From contig OX392534.1 of the NCBI GenBank assembly GCA_947623455.1, forward strand, positions 37,515,426 through 37,579,425: 64,000 nt of DNA, given 5' to 3'. This document shows, piece after piece, positions 10,501 through 21,285 of this stretch. The number at the start of each line of letters is the position of its first letter. The first letter of the stretch is position 1. The position numbers were made by a program, and so were the translations under genes. The notes under the pieces are model-generated. The model made no database searches and was not told the DNA's origin. It saw only the letters and a program-made list of their open reading frames with translations. The DNA is from Mimachlamys varia (taxonomy: Eukaryota; Mollusca; Bivalvia; Pectinida; Pectinidae).

Positions 10501-13500
10501 TTGCTTCTTGAACAACCTACCGTCCCTCCTTCAGCTCAGCGATCTTCTTCCTGATATTTTTACGAGCTACCTGTGAGGAGGTGACACTCAGTTTTTGTTC
10601 CAGAGTTATTATGCTGTGTTTGGAACGGTCAGGGGTGCCGGATTCTTCTGATATTTTAACCTTTGTTTTTTTGGCTACCGTAGGAACACCATCATCAGAC
10701 TCATCTGATGAACTCTCTTCCTTTGGTCTTTTTTTAGGCTTGGATTTCTTTGTTGTTTCTTGTTCTGTTGCTTTATCTGATTTTTGTTGTTTCTTCTTTT
10801 TTTCCATCATTTTCTTCTCTATATAATAGACAAAAGTTTTGAAATAAATATATAAATTAATACCCCATACTTCCATCCCTTTGTTACAGATTAAAGCCTT
10901 AAAATAAATAAATCTCATACGAAACAAAAAAATAATTCAGAAGTTTATAGATTTACATATTATTTTTTTAATTCCCACAATTAATTGCCAATTATACAGA
11001 TTTAAGTATTAAAATTCCCACAATTAACAACCAATTATACATATATTCAGGTTTTGTAAGAACAAAAATTGACAAATGTTTCTCCATGAGCCCAAACACA
11101 GACTACTATCTCATTCATATTCATGATTAAAACTGATAATTTGAATTCATGAAAAGAAGAGTGATAAAGAAACAGCACATTGGGTTTGTCTGAATATTTC
11201 TGTCAAAAGTTTTAATCGTTTGTCTTTGTGAATAAAAACATTCATCTTAAAAGATATCTTACTTTTAAAGCAAGGTTTTGGTTCATCTTGAATTCATATT
11301 GGAACATCTAGGCCAGAAATATATAAACTAAACCTAGTACAACAGTATGGAAAAAGATGTTTTTTGCATTCTAGGACCATCTACAAAACTCAATGTTTAT
11401 GTATTAACTTCAATAAAAGTAAAATCCTGCTGAAGATGAATAGGAAACAAAAATTCTACCACAGTGTGTCAAGTTTTGGTAAAATACATCTGGTAAAATA
11501 TTGTTACATAATGGTGTCAGCAATAGTAATTCATCACTGATAACTCTTTTTTAGCTGTGACAGTAGAAAACGTATCAAAATTTAATCAAGAACATCAGAA
11601 AGAATGATGCAAAGTATAATTGATGAATTGTGTACCTTTTTTTTGTTTTTTCTTGTCTGTTTCTTCATTGACTTCACCCCCTTTGATGTTGTCTCCCTTG
11701 ACATTACCTCCCTTAATATCACTTCTCTTTACATCGCCTCCATTTACTAGTTTAGATTCAGTTTTACCCTTATCTGCTTTGACTGTATTTTTCTTCACAA
11801 CTATTGTTTCACTTTCGTTTTTTCCATTTTGGTTTTCACTAGACTTGCTCCCGCTTTTTCTAAAAAAACAAACAAAAAGAAATCAATAAAGAAAGTAGAT
11901 AAAACAACTTTCAAGACAACTCAGCGAATAACAGCTTCCCATAAAATGTTACCACCTCACCCAGATGAATCCATAATTCAAGTATAAAGTTTCAATTACC
12001 AATAGTGTATGACGTAGCACTCGGAAAAACTTTTTCTTTGATGAAGATTCAATGGTCAAAATGTAGGTCAGAGTGACCTACTTTCAATACAAGAAATGTC
12101 GCTTTTCCAAGGTAAGCCCACACCCTAAGTATAAAGTTTCTGTGACTTGTAAGTGTATGAGATGGAGCCCGGACAAGATATAGATAACAGCTTTATAGCA
12201 TCAACAATCAGATCCACAGTTTTCAATTGAAGGGAGACAACCAACTTTGAGTGTGTATTGAATGTAGACAGATATATTTACTACTATGTACAGACAATAT
12301 CATTTGTCAAAACATTTGCTAGTTAACATATAAACACTAATACTACAGTTCTATATTGTCAGCAACATGCTCGCTTTTGTAACAATGTGTATTTAAACTG
12401 ATTAACTGAAGAAGATACTACAGTAAAACCCTGTTATATCGCCACCCGTTATACCGCCAAAACCACTAATCGCCATGAATTTATTCAGAACGGATTTCCA
12501 TCCACGTAAATGCACCCGTTTTACCGCCAAACTCGCCTATCGCCATCCGCCATAATATTTCTAGAACAATTGTTTAAAATAACACTATCATCACCTCGTT
12601 AATATCGCCAAATTGAGGTCAGAAGGACGGGTTGAAATTATATTGTTACGTGACCGACTGCCGACTGACAGGTGACCGCGTGTACACACATGGAATCAAT
12701 GAACCATGGCTATTCCTTTGTTGTCTTTCTACTGGTAAGTTTCGGAAGTTATGATGAAAACAATATCATGAAACCTTTCAAATTAGCGGAAAAAAAACAT
12801 CCCTCTCCTCATCATCATCATCAAAGGCTGACTCGATGCCGGCATTTTGCATCCAAATTCGTGTTGGTGAAGGAAATCTCCAAGAGTATTTTTATCAGCC
12901 AATCAAATTTCACAGAATTACATGTTGGGAAGATGTCATCATTTCCGTATTAGACTCGCAGCAAAACATGGACATTCCCGTATTTGTTTTCGGATGGTAG
13001 GCCTATATGCCGCGATAAGCAGTCAGAGCGGTAGGTCTGCATCGCGGAATATGCCGCGATAGCACGCTAAGGGATAAATGTGTATTTATGTACAATTCGA
13101 TGCAATAATGTGATATGAATGAATTTAAAAAAAAAAAATTCTGAAGTTAATTTTGATCTTCAAAGTTTACAGTTGTTATTGAAACACTTGTTATAAGGTT
13201 TGGACGGCAAACTCGGGTTTGAATGTCGAACCCGATATACCGCCAAACTCTTTATATTGCCAAAATTGCTGAGAACAGAAGGTGGCGATATAACGAGGTT
13301 TTACTGTATAACAGTTTTGATACCTACTGACTGCTTAAAAGAACATTAAGTTTATGTTTCAGCCTCTTCTTTGCCTTGTCTGACAATGAATCATCTTTGA
13401 GTTTTTCTTGTATGCTCTTCACAGTGTGTTTTTTAATTGGAGACTGGGCAGGGGACTTTTTTCCAACTAGCGCAGCTTTACTTTCCTCCTCCCCATCATC

Positions 13501-16500
13501 ATCATCATCATCACTGCTGTCAGCTTTAGCATGCTTACTCCTTTTCATACCTGTAAACTTCATCTCCGTTTCTGAAATATCACAAAAATTTAATAAATCA
13601 CGTCAGTTTTCTAAAATCATAATGTAAGAAAGATATACTGTGGTATTGTAGTGAAATTAAGCCACTGCATAACAACACAATATCTAATTACTTTCATTCC
13701 ATCTACTTCTTTGAATGATATAATATTATCATTATTTCTGATGCCTGATGAAGTGTACCAATTGATCATGTTTCAACTACAAACTTGGCATCATTTAATT
13801 ATCAATCTTAGAAAGGAAACAAAAGAAAAGATACTAACTTTTGTTGAACATATCATGTGACCCCACAAATGTGATTACAGCAGATCACATGGTCATGAGA
13901 CGTTTTCTCAGGTGATCTTACAAAATTGAGTTTAATTGACACCGTAAAGAATGGTACCAGATGCTGCACTATCATGTCTGATCTTATGCACTTTGTGACA
14001 TGTAAGCTTAAGATAGAATCTGCCATTGACTGAAAACCTGAAGCAGAACGAAAATCTACCGTGGAATGAAAATTTAAAGTTATCAATGACCAATGCAATG
14101 ATTTCTCACAAAACTCATGTAATACTTTATACCAAGAATATTTTAATTTTTGCAAGCATACCTTTTTTCTCATTATCTTTAATATGTTTTGACTTTTTCA
14201 GTTTTTTCTTCAGTTTTTCTTCCACAAACGATGCCACACTGCTGATGCCCTTAGCTGATTTCGCTCCTTTAGACGGTGACGAGGGTTGTTGGCTTCCATT
14301 CGTTAATTTCTGCTTTACAACCGGAGATTCTGTTTGTTCAACTTTTGCCTTTTTCTTGTTTTTCTTCCTGAAAAGTTAGAAGGAAATACATGTTTAATCA
14401 TGTTTCATGAAAGTAGAATTTAACAAGAGCACAAAGGTCATGACTATACTTTTATATGTGTAAATAGGATAGCATAACTATTATTGACAGAGAAGCAAAA
14501 TAGTTGCTGATGCTGTAAGATTTGGAGGAATTGCTGAGTATTTGTGCTGATAAAAGATTCTAAGAATGCATAAAAACAAAATTCCACAGAATGATGTCAT
14601 AGTTGTCAGTCATTGTTCACCTCTAGATCTTTTGCCCATCAATGCATGTATTAATGAAATAAATGGAAAATTGATTGAAATCACTTTGGGTATATTGGCT
14701 GTAAAATGATAAGTCAATTTAAAGGTATAGAATCCATTCTTGCAAGGCTAGAACCTTCCTACCAAACATCAGAACCCTCATCCTTGATATCTAGAGGTTT
14801 TGGTCACCAATTTAAAGCACTCGATCTACACCCCCGGAACATATCATGGCAAAACTGAAGGCTCTGTATGCACCACATTGATCTTGAGGCAGGAAGACCA
14901 GTGTTCGACCATTTGATGCAAGTCATTAAAAGAATCCCAGAGTCACATAATGGTAAAAGTTGACAAACTCTGAATTTGGTTGCGGCTCCTTTGATATGTA
15001 ATCTTCAAAAGAGTGACAGGTATATCAGCCTAGCGATTGGTCAGTCCCCAGCCCCCCCCCCCCCCCCCCCCCCACCCGACAACAATAGAATGTTACCAAT
15101 CTTTCCAACAGTACTTGGAATAAGCATGCACGAAACAACTGTGAATAAAATATCCCAATATCATTGATGCAATAGTCTATCTTTTACCTTACTTGTAAAA
15201 TTGTTTCTCTGTGTTTCAAAAGCACTTAAGACCATACCAATCAAATTTTGTAACAGGAAAACATTTTCAAGAACCATTGTCCTTTTGAGTTCCAAATAAT
15301 CATCCTTCAGAAAATTCACATTTTGATATAAATAATAAGTTTTAATATTTTTTCAACGGAAGTGACATCAGAACTTGCATAAGTCAACATCTTTTTTTTT
15401 TTTTAATTCTGTTTGAAACACTGCATTGCCTACCATTACATTCTTTTTATTGAAATCATATACTAGAGCACTTCACAGGGTCTGATGTAAAAAAAAACAA
15501 AGCATTATTTTCCATTTTTTGATGAGAAAATAAAATCTGAAATATGCTGTTTCATAGCGTTTCATTTCATGTTACTTAAATTGCAAAATTAATTTTGCCT
15601 GGTTGTGATATATGTCGCTAAAATCACATAATCATGCTGCAGACCCGGGACATCTGGCACAATGTTTACTAAGCGTTGTAAATTTGACTGAGGCTCAGAA
15701 CGCTACAGAAAAGGTTTTAAAGATGTATATAAAATGGGTTTAAGTAAATACTTGATTTTATGTGAGTATATACTATATTCAATCTGTGATAAAATTACAC
15801 GTTTGAATTGCAAAGTCTACTTTTCTTGGTCAAAACGTTTCTTCTTGTGTGGGCATTAAATGGCAGACGACACCTGGTGAGAAATCACGCGAGAGTTTAC
15901 GAGATATTTACAAAATGGCAAAGGCGTCGGAAACTCCATCTCGTCGATAATGTAATGCCTGACCATACTATAGATCTATATATATAGTATAGTACACAGG
16001 AAAAAAAATCCCTTACAGTACAGGTTGTACGCCGAAGTGCTTATGTTACTGCAATTTGTACTCCTCTACGAACAATGGAGGCCTTTATTCAGTTTATTGC
16101 ATTTAGCGAATGTGTAACACGCCTGTCAAAACTTTGTTGCCATGTTGAAATTATATCAAAAGCACATGTAGTATCAGTTATCTAGTCGAGTCATTTTATG
16201 AATTTACCTCAAACTAATTGCAAAAGAATTTATTTTTGGTTTTTCATACAGGTTTTAGTATACATTGTAACAGAAAAAGTCTACATTAATCAAAATTGGG
16301 GAAAATAGTTTTTTCTACCCCTAAAAAATCGGGAAAATATAAAAAATTACTTGATGGACCATTTTTTAACCCAAATATCAACATCAGGTGTAATACAGGA
16401 TAACTAAAAAGCATTGTAAGACAAGCCTATTTGTTGTACAACACAAAATCAATAACAAAACAGTTTGAATGGTTTTACGAAAAAAATTATGACACCTTGA

Positions 16501-18292
16501 AAATCACTAAAATGTTGTTAATTTATCAATATTTCAGCTTGTGTTGGATTTTTAAGAAAGATTACTCAATCAATCAACGTCACTATTGATTCTTGTTTTA
16601 TGAGAATGTATTCACATATAGTTTGCTTATTTAAATTTCAGAAAGGATATATTTAACTTACACCTTTTAAATTATATGGCTGCTCAAAGTTTGTCTGTTG
16701 GTCTGATTTGGAGCTGATTTTAAATAAAATTGAATGATTCATCGATTTATGTGAACAATATTTCATAAATACCTTCAGCATATGCTGAAATGTGCATTAA
16801 GTTATTTTCTATGCAAGTTATTCTTAACAAAAAATAAAACATTTGACAAGATACCTCCATTATATTACTTGAAATTAGGTAGATGAAAACCACATTTGGT
16901 GCAAATTTGACTTGACCACTATAATTGACTAAGTCCACGTTTTTCAACAACAAAATTGTGAATATATTTCTTGTTTTTTGCTGGATTTTGAAATAATTTG
17001 GCAGTAATTACCACCATGACGTAGCCTTCTGGATAAAATTGAATTTAAATTTATGATTGACGTCAACTTTAAATAAACTAATTTTTCATATTCTGATAAT
17101 GGAAATGAATGGTGGGATACTTAATTTTTAATGAAAATACTAAAGTAAAGGAATCTTTAACTTCAAATTAATCTCAGAAATCATAAGTTTTATGGTGGTT
17201 CCATTGGCAAAAATATATTCAAATCGGACAAGACATATTCGAAATATATGATTTATGTTGTTCATATTGATTGACTTTGCCATTTTTGTAGTGTTCAGGC
17301 AAAAATGCACGAATTGAAGTTTTTACCGTCAGTTATTGAATATACTTTTTGAGAGAACTTGCCAAATTTATTGTTTCTTAACAATATAAAGAATACACAA
17401 AAGGATATGCACTGATTGGAAGCTTTTGCTTTTCTTTTTATCAAAATATTTGTTAGAGAAATACGGATATTGTTCACATAGGCATGAAATAACACCAAAT
17501 TGGTTAACTGGTCAATTAAGAAGTGTCATATTATTTGTTTACATAAAAATATACCAATTCTTATTAATTAAAATTAGTTAATATGTTTTGGTTTCAGCAA
17601 CTAAGTGTAGATTAAGTTTGTTTAGAGTCAGATATTTTTATCTTTTCCATTCAAAATTAGCAAAAACGTCAATATTGTTAAATTAAACAAAAAAATAGCC
17701 ATTTTGATAGTTGATTTAATCGTTGATAGATTGCTTTTGGTGACAAATTTTGGTTATTCTGAGCTCTACTCAAGTTGGCCTTCCTATACAATTAATTTCA
17801 TATGTCAATTATTGTAAAATAGCTAAATATTTCACTTCAAAAACTGTCATATAGAGTCTATGTAATTTTTCTTGTTTCTGGACCATAAAGATGGCTAAAA
17901 ATTAATTTCCCAAATTTGATCGATGTAGACTTTTTTCCTGTTATTGTACAAATGATAACCATTCCAAAAACCAAATTCTTTTGCAATTAGTTTGAGGTAA
18001 GGCCTGTTTTTTTTGCTAAAATGACTGGACTAATCATGTTATAGCCAGCATCTGTGCTACACAACACATGGTAGGCATAGTTCTACAGTGGTGCGTGTTA
18101 ATGTATTCGCGTCATGTTTATTTACTGTAAATTGCCAAAAGAAGACTTATACTTTTTAGATGGCGTGTCATCTGGCTCTGCGTCGATGCTTTCATCGGAA
18201 AACCACGAGGCTACCAGTGATTTCGATGCTTCGTCTACCTCGAGCTCCATGTTGACATATTTCAGAGCACGTTGTGGTAGCTTCCAGAACAT
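7410..18292 (-). CDS. nine-exon gene, 692-aa Lys/Ser-rich protein, probably nuclear/nucleolar, family unknown
   Basis: Reconstructed from GT-AG sites on the minus strand. Coding exons are 18292-18126, 14367-14162, 13571-13328, 11859-11636, 10818-10521, 9709-9498, 9184-8956, 8572-8197 and 7532-7410. All junction phases agree (2,1,2,1,2,1,2,0), and the total of 2,079 nt gives 692 codons plus TAA. The N-terminus (MFWKLPQRALKYVNMELEV) is followed by alternating Lys-rich and acidic Ser/Asp tracts, and the C-terminus carries KKRMKKRSKQKNIKKDNRP. Exons 3, 5 and 7 each end with a related amphipathic basic helix. I see no enzyme domain, signal peptide or membrane segment. Acidic-Ser/Lys composition and strong basic motifs suggest a nucleolar or chromatin protein phosphorylated on serines; that is inference. 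Met15 is an alternative start. I cannot name the family, and transcript data would settle the 5' end. Confidence 0.8.
8197..8572 (-). CDS. Lys-rich gene, coding exon 8 with internal KTKKAD repeats
   Basis: Residues 527-652. It contains repeated KTKKAD modules joined by KKTKE or STTMVA, including a 24-residue (72-bp) unit present twice, then an acidic tail (ENESDEEEMLK...WETDESSAEENITEE). Of two overlapping AG acceptors, only the upstream one (ATTTTCAG, exon start 8572) keeps the frame from exon 7. The donor GTACAC is phase 0. Confidence 0.75.
8956..9184 (-). CDS. Lys-rich gene, coding exon 7
   Basis: Residues 451-526. It opens SSKKRSAEDASMDNASPTK with basic NLS-like tracts, then the third copy of the helix module (RYSYFQQRLKEDLSTATRKR), the most hydrophobic of the three. 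The acceptor is TATTATACAG and the donor GTAAGA. Confidence 0.8.
9498..9709 (-). CDS. Lys-rich gene, coding exon 6
   Basis: Residues 380-450. Serine-acidic sequence (SSDSSESEDSDAPQE) with a short helix SLIDKLKKLQSPS. Acceptor TGTTAAG, donor GTAAGA, phases 2 in and 1 out. Several Ser-Pro/Thr-Pro sites (SPSTP) are candidate CDK sites by motif only. Confidence 0.75.
9905..10085 (+). repeat. ~118-bp tandem pair in intron 5
   Basis: GACCACCATTTGCCTCAGCA at 9914 recurs near 10032 with flanking matches (CAACAAAACCC). Two degenerate copies. No function seen. Confidence 0.55.
10100..10385. repeat. dispersed repeat, copy 1 (GGCGCGAAAAATGTGACGTC family)
   Basis: Lies in intron 5 of the Lys-rich gene. 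The sequence from GCGCGAAAAATGTGAC through GGCAATTGACG, GTATTGATTTGTT and the GGGTTATGAAAAAA...TTTGCAAAC block is matched at 33362-33615. Two copies in this window indicate a mobile or dispersed element. It contains no gene. Confidence 0.65.
10521..10818 (-). CDS. Lys-rich gene, coding exon 5
   Basis: Residues 281-379. It has a Lys-rich start (KKMMEKKKKQQKSDK), an acidic serine patch (EESSSDESDDG), then the repeated helix module LEQKLSVTSSQVARKNIRKK. The donor is GTAGGT. The most clearly coding exon of the gene. Confidence 0.8.
11636..11859 (-). CDS. Lys-rich gene, coding exon 4
   Basis: Residues 206-280. It begins KSGSKSSENQNGKNESE after a TTTTTTAG acceptor. It contains a run of short KGG(D/N/E)(V/I)-type repeats and ends EETDKKKQKK at a GTACAC donor. 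Low-complexity basic/polar sequence, probably disordered. Confidence 0.7.
12421..13306. mobile_element. pogo/Tigger-like non-autonomous transposon (886 bp)
   Basis: Termini are CAGTAAAACCCTGTTATATC and GATATAACGAGGTTTTACTG, imperfect inverted repeats flanked by TA on both sides (12419-12420 and 13307-13308). The CAGTAAAACC...TATATCG terminus is typical of pogo/Tigger-type elements with TA target duplication. Further inverted blocks speak of 'TATATCGCCA' motifs inside. No transposase frame, so non-autonomous. It sits in intron 3 of the Lys-rich gene, only 21 bp from exon 3. Confidence 0.75.
13328..13571 (-). CDS. Lys-rich gene, coding exon 3
   Basis: Residues 125-205. It includes an acidic run (SSDDDDDDGEEES) and ends with the repeated helix module SIQEKLKDDSLSDKAKKRLK. 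The donor is GTAGGT at 13327-13322. Using GTATCA three bases later would leave an in-frame TAG, so the phase-2 GTAGGT site, which fits exon 4, is chosen. Confidence 0.8.
14162..14367 (-). CDS. Lys-rich gene, coding exon 2
   Basis: Residues 56-124. The acceptor is CTTTTCAG and the donor GTATGC; it enters in phase 2 and leaves in phase 1. It starts KKNKKKAKVEQTESPVV and ends with a basic helix containing ASFVEEKLKKKLKKSKH. Length 206 nt, close to exons 4 (224) and 6 (212), which have the same phase class. Confidence 0.75.
14757..15035 (+). mobile_element. degenerate copy of the MITE family seen at 25200
   Basis: It shares with 25200-25412 the CATCCTTGATATC terminus, CATGGCAAAACTG, and the GGTTGCGGCTCCTTTG ... 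ATCTTCAAA block (in part inverted). The right terminus is not recognisable. Inside intron 1 of the Lys-rich gene. Confidence 0.5.
15045..15078 (+). repeat. poly-C tract
   Basis: About 25 consecutive C with one flanking A. The minus strand (the transcribed RNA sense of the surrounding intron) is poly-G and could form a G-quadruplex. Its length in an assembly is unreliable. Confidence 0.9.
15080..16185. other. intron 1 sequence, nothing recognised
   Basis: AT-rich intronic DNA of the Lys-rich gene. I see no exon, RNA gene or clear repeat between the poly-C tract and the inverted-repeat element. Confidence 0.5.
16190..18040. mobile_element. ~1.85-kb element with long imperfect inverted termini
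   Basis: Sequence near 16193-16320 (GTCATTTTATGAATTTACC, then CTCAAACTAATTGCAAAAGA, then AAAAAGTCTACAT) recurs inverted at 17910-18035 (TCTTTTGCAATTAGTTTGAG and AGTAGACTTTTTT-type matches). The interior is very AT-rich without a coding frame over 70 codons that looks real. Best read as a non-autonomous DNA transposon. It ends ~80 bp from exon 1 of the Lys-rich gene. Confidence 0.6.
18126..18292 (-). CDS. Lys-rich gene, coding exon 1
   Basis: Residues 1-55 plus two bases. It begins MFWKLPQRALKYVNMELEV, with an acidic stretch ending near DDTPSKKYKS. The donor is GTAAAT (18125-18120), phase 2, which joins exactly to exon 2. The frame continues open a little upstream of the Met, so an extra 5' coding exon cannot be excluded. 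Confidence 0.65.
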
Positions 18293-18449
18293 GCGCAGAC
18301 GACGGGCTTTTAAATATGTGTACTTCCTGTTTGTCGGTGTCTCCGCACACGTGGGGTGTACTGTACATGTGTAGGCCTACTGCATGCATGATGCACTATA
18401 TTAGCCGCGCCAGAGAAGGACACTGTTGAGAGAATTTACAAACATTCAT

Positions 18450-19035
18450 TGTAAATCCCGGATAGATTTCGTCAGGTTAGTAAGAGTCGATTTTAGCAGG
18501 CTTAGCTGATTGCATGAGATAAAGGTCAAAGGTCAGTGTACATTAAGGTACATTTGTACACATGTATATGTACATTTTTTTTAACATTATTAAAAGGTAC
18601 AGATTTAGCGTTTTTCAAATGGACTACATCATAACCAGGTGTACATTGATAACAATCATTACTTTTTTTAATTACGAATCACGATATATATATATATTCA
18701 AGTAGAATTTTTTACTTTTAAGCGAAAAGGTCAAGGTCAACAAAACTTTGATAGTTTCTCACACAGTAACTTTATAACGAATAACATATTTAATCAAACT
18801 TCATCAGGTTATAGGGAGCATTTAACTGTTGAATGGGATGTATATAGCTATAATAGTGCTTTTAACATCCATTTTACAATGTATGTATAGTATATGTCAA
18901 GGTCATTTCAGGTCAATGGGTAAATGTAAAATCCGATTTGCTGAGGGTTGAGCGCAAATTAAATGGAATCTTTAGTAAAAAGATTGTCTATGATATCTAA
19001 AGTTCATGTTTTTCTATCAAAGGTGCTTTTTAACT
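18450..19035. other. intergenic, upstream of the Lys-rich gene
   Basis: Contains short AT microsatellites (ATATATATATAT near 18683) and scattered AGGTCAAGGTCA motifs. The promoter of the minus-strand gene should lie around 18300-18500, but I see no convincing core element. Confidence 0.4.
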
Positions 19036-19490
19036 CATCATCATGATCAAATGGTGGGCTATTCAAATCGTCTTTGTATTTGTGGTTCGTCCTTAAACAA
19101 TTTTTGCCACCATTATATCTTGAAAAGTACTGGATTGATCTTTCCAAAATTTTCCCCTTGGTCCCTATAGTTGACTTAAATTGATTTTAGGACTGATTGG
19201 AAATACAAGATGGCAGACAGACAGCCATCTTGGATTTTGACTATGGAAATTTGTTATTATTATATATTAGGAACTAAATGAATCTTTCCCAAATTTCATA
19301 TGCAGGTTCCCTTGGTTCCTAGCTAGTTTTACTCTGTTGATTTTGGGACTGGTTGGAAAAACAAAATGTCTGACAGACGGCCATCTTGGATTTGGACTGT
19401 GAAAATTTGTTAACAATATTTTAAGATCTAAATGAATCTTTCCCAAATTTTATATGCAGTTTCCCCTTGGTTCCCAGTTATGCTCTTTAT
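19036..19490 (+). repeat. dispersed repeat with ~165-bp internal duplication
   Basis: It begins with ATGGTGGGCTATTCAAATCG, then CTTGAAAAGTACTGGATTGA, then two copies of a block containing CAGCCATCTTGGAT-type sequence and TGAATCTTTCCCAAATTT. The same family recurs at 40360-40675. Found here twice, so interspersed. No coding content. Confidence 0.65.
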
Positions 19491-19925
19491 TGAAAGTTTG
19501 TTCGAATGAATGACCTTAACCCAAAAACTCTTCTAAAAAACCGAAAAGGTTTGGGGTATTGATATTATGCATGTAGCATGCTAGGATGAATGACGTTGAC
19601 CTACTTTCAAGGTCACAGGTGTCAAATGTTTTAAAATCTTCAAGAAATTTCTTAATAATCGAAAGGTCAAGGGTACCTATATTTTGCAAGGAGCATGCTG
19701 GAAAGAAGCCAGGGCAATCAAGTTTGTTCAAATGAGGGACCTTGACCTATTTTCACGGTCATGGGGGTCAAATGTCTTAAAATCTTCAAGCAACTTTTTC
19801 TCAGTAACCGAAAGGCCAGGTACTGATATTTTGCTGGTAGCATGCTGGGATGAATGGATATGTAGTTTGCTCATTGGCCCTCTTACAATGTCACAGGGGT
19901 AAAATTTGTTAATATTTTTAAATAA
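19490..19925 (+). repeat. ~130-bp tandem repeat, three degenerate copies
   Basis: Repeated block: GAATGACCTTGACCTA-like, AAGGTCA, TCAAATGTTTTAAAATCTTC, AACCGAAAGG, TATTTTGC, AGCATGCTGG. Short open frames on both strands here are by-products of the repeat. Confidence 0.6.
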
Positions 19926-19984
19926 CCTCGGAATAATCAATAAAATATATATATTATATTATTATAGCTGACTGGTCTTTATAG

Positions 19985-20215
19985 TCAGATGATCGACTGT
20001 TAAGGAACATTCCCTACAGCTCACTGACCGTTAAGGAACATTCCCTACAGCTCACTGACTGTTAAAGAACATTCCCTACAGCTCACTGACCGTTAAAGAA
20101 CATTCCCTACAGCTCACTGACCGTTAAAGAACATTCCCTACAGCTCACTGACCGTTAAAGAACATTCCCTACAGCTCACTGACCGTTAAGGAACATTCCC
20201 TACAGCTCACACTTG
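19985..20215 (+). repeat. 31-bp minisatellite (seven copies)
   Basis: Seven nearly perfect copies of GCTCACTGACCGTTAAAGAA followed by CATTCCCTACA. Unrelated in sequence to the 31-bp array at 5053, although the period is the same. Confidence 0.9.
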
Positions 20216-20934
20216 TTTACACTATTTCTTAGGTGGAATTCTCCCATTTCATTTAAACTTAAAATTGATATCGAATAAGAGGAAAGAAGAATTTTTGTTT
20301 AAAGAACAAATGAAATAAGGTATATTAACAATACCAGACAATGGTGGGCACCAAGATCCATAAATTGTCTCTTGTTACACATAGATTGTTCGTCAGCAGC
20401 AGTTAATCTATATAATGAATATATGATAACAACACATATTTTAAAGTGCAAGTCTGAATATTATATCTAACCTGATACAATTATTTTTGCAATTTACATA
20501 AGACCTGCTTGTTAGATTATATCAACAACATCAAATTAATTTGAAATTATAAAGCATGATGTTCCAAAAAGGAAAGAACACATTTTTATAGCCTAATTAT
20601 TCTTTAGCCTAAATAAAAGACATTATAATCTTTATAGTTGGTAATGTACATCAAAATACTTCCTTGTGATGTACATGTATACATGTTAAAATTTACCCGT
20701 AAATTGTTAAGTCTATCAATGACTAGGAAACAACACAGGAAGTGTACAGTCTGTACACTTATGATGCAGAAGTGTTAGGGAAGCATGCTTTCATTAGTTA
20801 TAGATGTTATAGATAAAGATATGTGAAGTACAGTATGGTACGTGTTGTTGTATGTCAAATCCTCAACCAGTGTGTGAAGAGTCAGGCTGACTCGTACTGC
20901 AAGAACATGTACAGGTAAATGTGAAACTGTGAAA

Positions 20935-21058
20935 GATGTACATTGATTAGGTTGCCTTACAAGGATAAGCTGTAGGGAATTTCCCTTTAGCTCAGTGGTA
21001 AAGCATCAGGCTGGAGAGCCAGGGGTCGCAGGTTCAAGCCCTAGCGAAGGCACTACTT
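20935..21058 (+). mobile_element. tRNA-derived SINE-like copy 1
   Basis: Contains a perfect pol III A box (TAGCTCAGTGG) and a near-perfect B box (GGTTCAAGCCC). The anticodon arm is one base short and the acceptor pairs poorly, so this is not a working tRNA. The same ~125-bp block, including upstream TTGATTAGGTTGCCTTACAA, recurs 229 bp downstream. Confidence 0.6.
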
Positions 21059-21163
21059 TCGCACTTTCCCCCCCCCCTCCCCATTTCAAGGTAGGAGAAT
21101 CCTTGACGGGGAGTCAAAGAACCTTTGTTGGGGATTAGAAAAAAGGTAGGAGTAGTGTTAAAG

Positions 21164-21285
21164 ATGTGCATTGATTAGGTTGCCTTACAAGTGTGAGCTG
21201 TAGGCAATTTCCCTTTAGCTCAGTGGTAGAGCATTTGGCTGGAGAGCCAAGGGTCACAGGTTTGAGCCCCAGCAAAGGCACTATC
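21164..21285 (+). mobile_element. tRNA-derived SINE-like copy 2
   Basis: Matches the copy at 20935 from the upstream ATTGATTAGG to AAGGCACTA. The D-arm is intact (GCTC/GAGC), the B box is degenerate (GGTTTGAGCCC) and the anticodon stem TTGGC/GCCAA encloses a six-base loop. A decayed tRNA relative. Confidence 0.55.

Noticed and set aside
12672..12953. 93-codon plus-strand frame inside the pogo-like element
   Set aside because: No similarity to a transposase DDE or helix-turn-helix motif; most likely random.
13328..13563. Exon 3 of the Lys-rich gene as a separate 79-residue gene ending in TAG
   Set aside because: The TAG lies just beyond a GTAGGT donor whose phase fits exon 4 exactly, and the frame enters from a good acceptor upstream of the apparent Met.
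20990..21060. Functional tRNA gene
   Set aside because: Short anticodon loop, poor acceptor pairing and tandem SINE-like context, unlike the clean tRNA-Pro at 34987.
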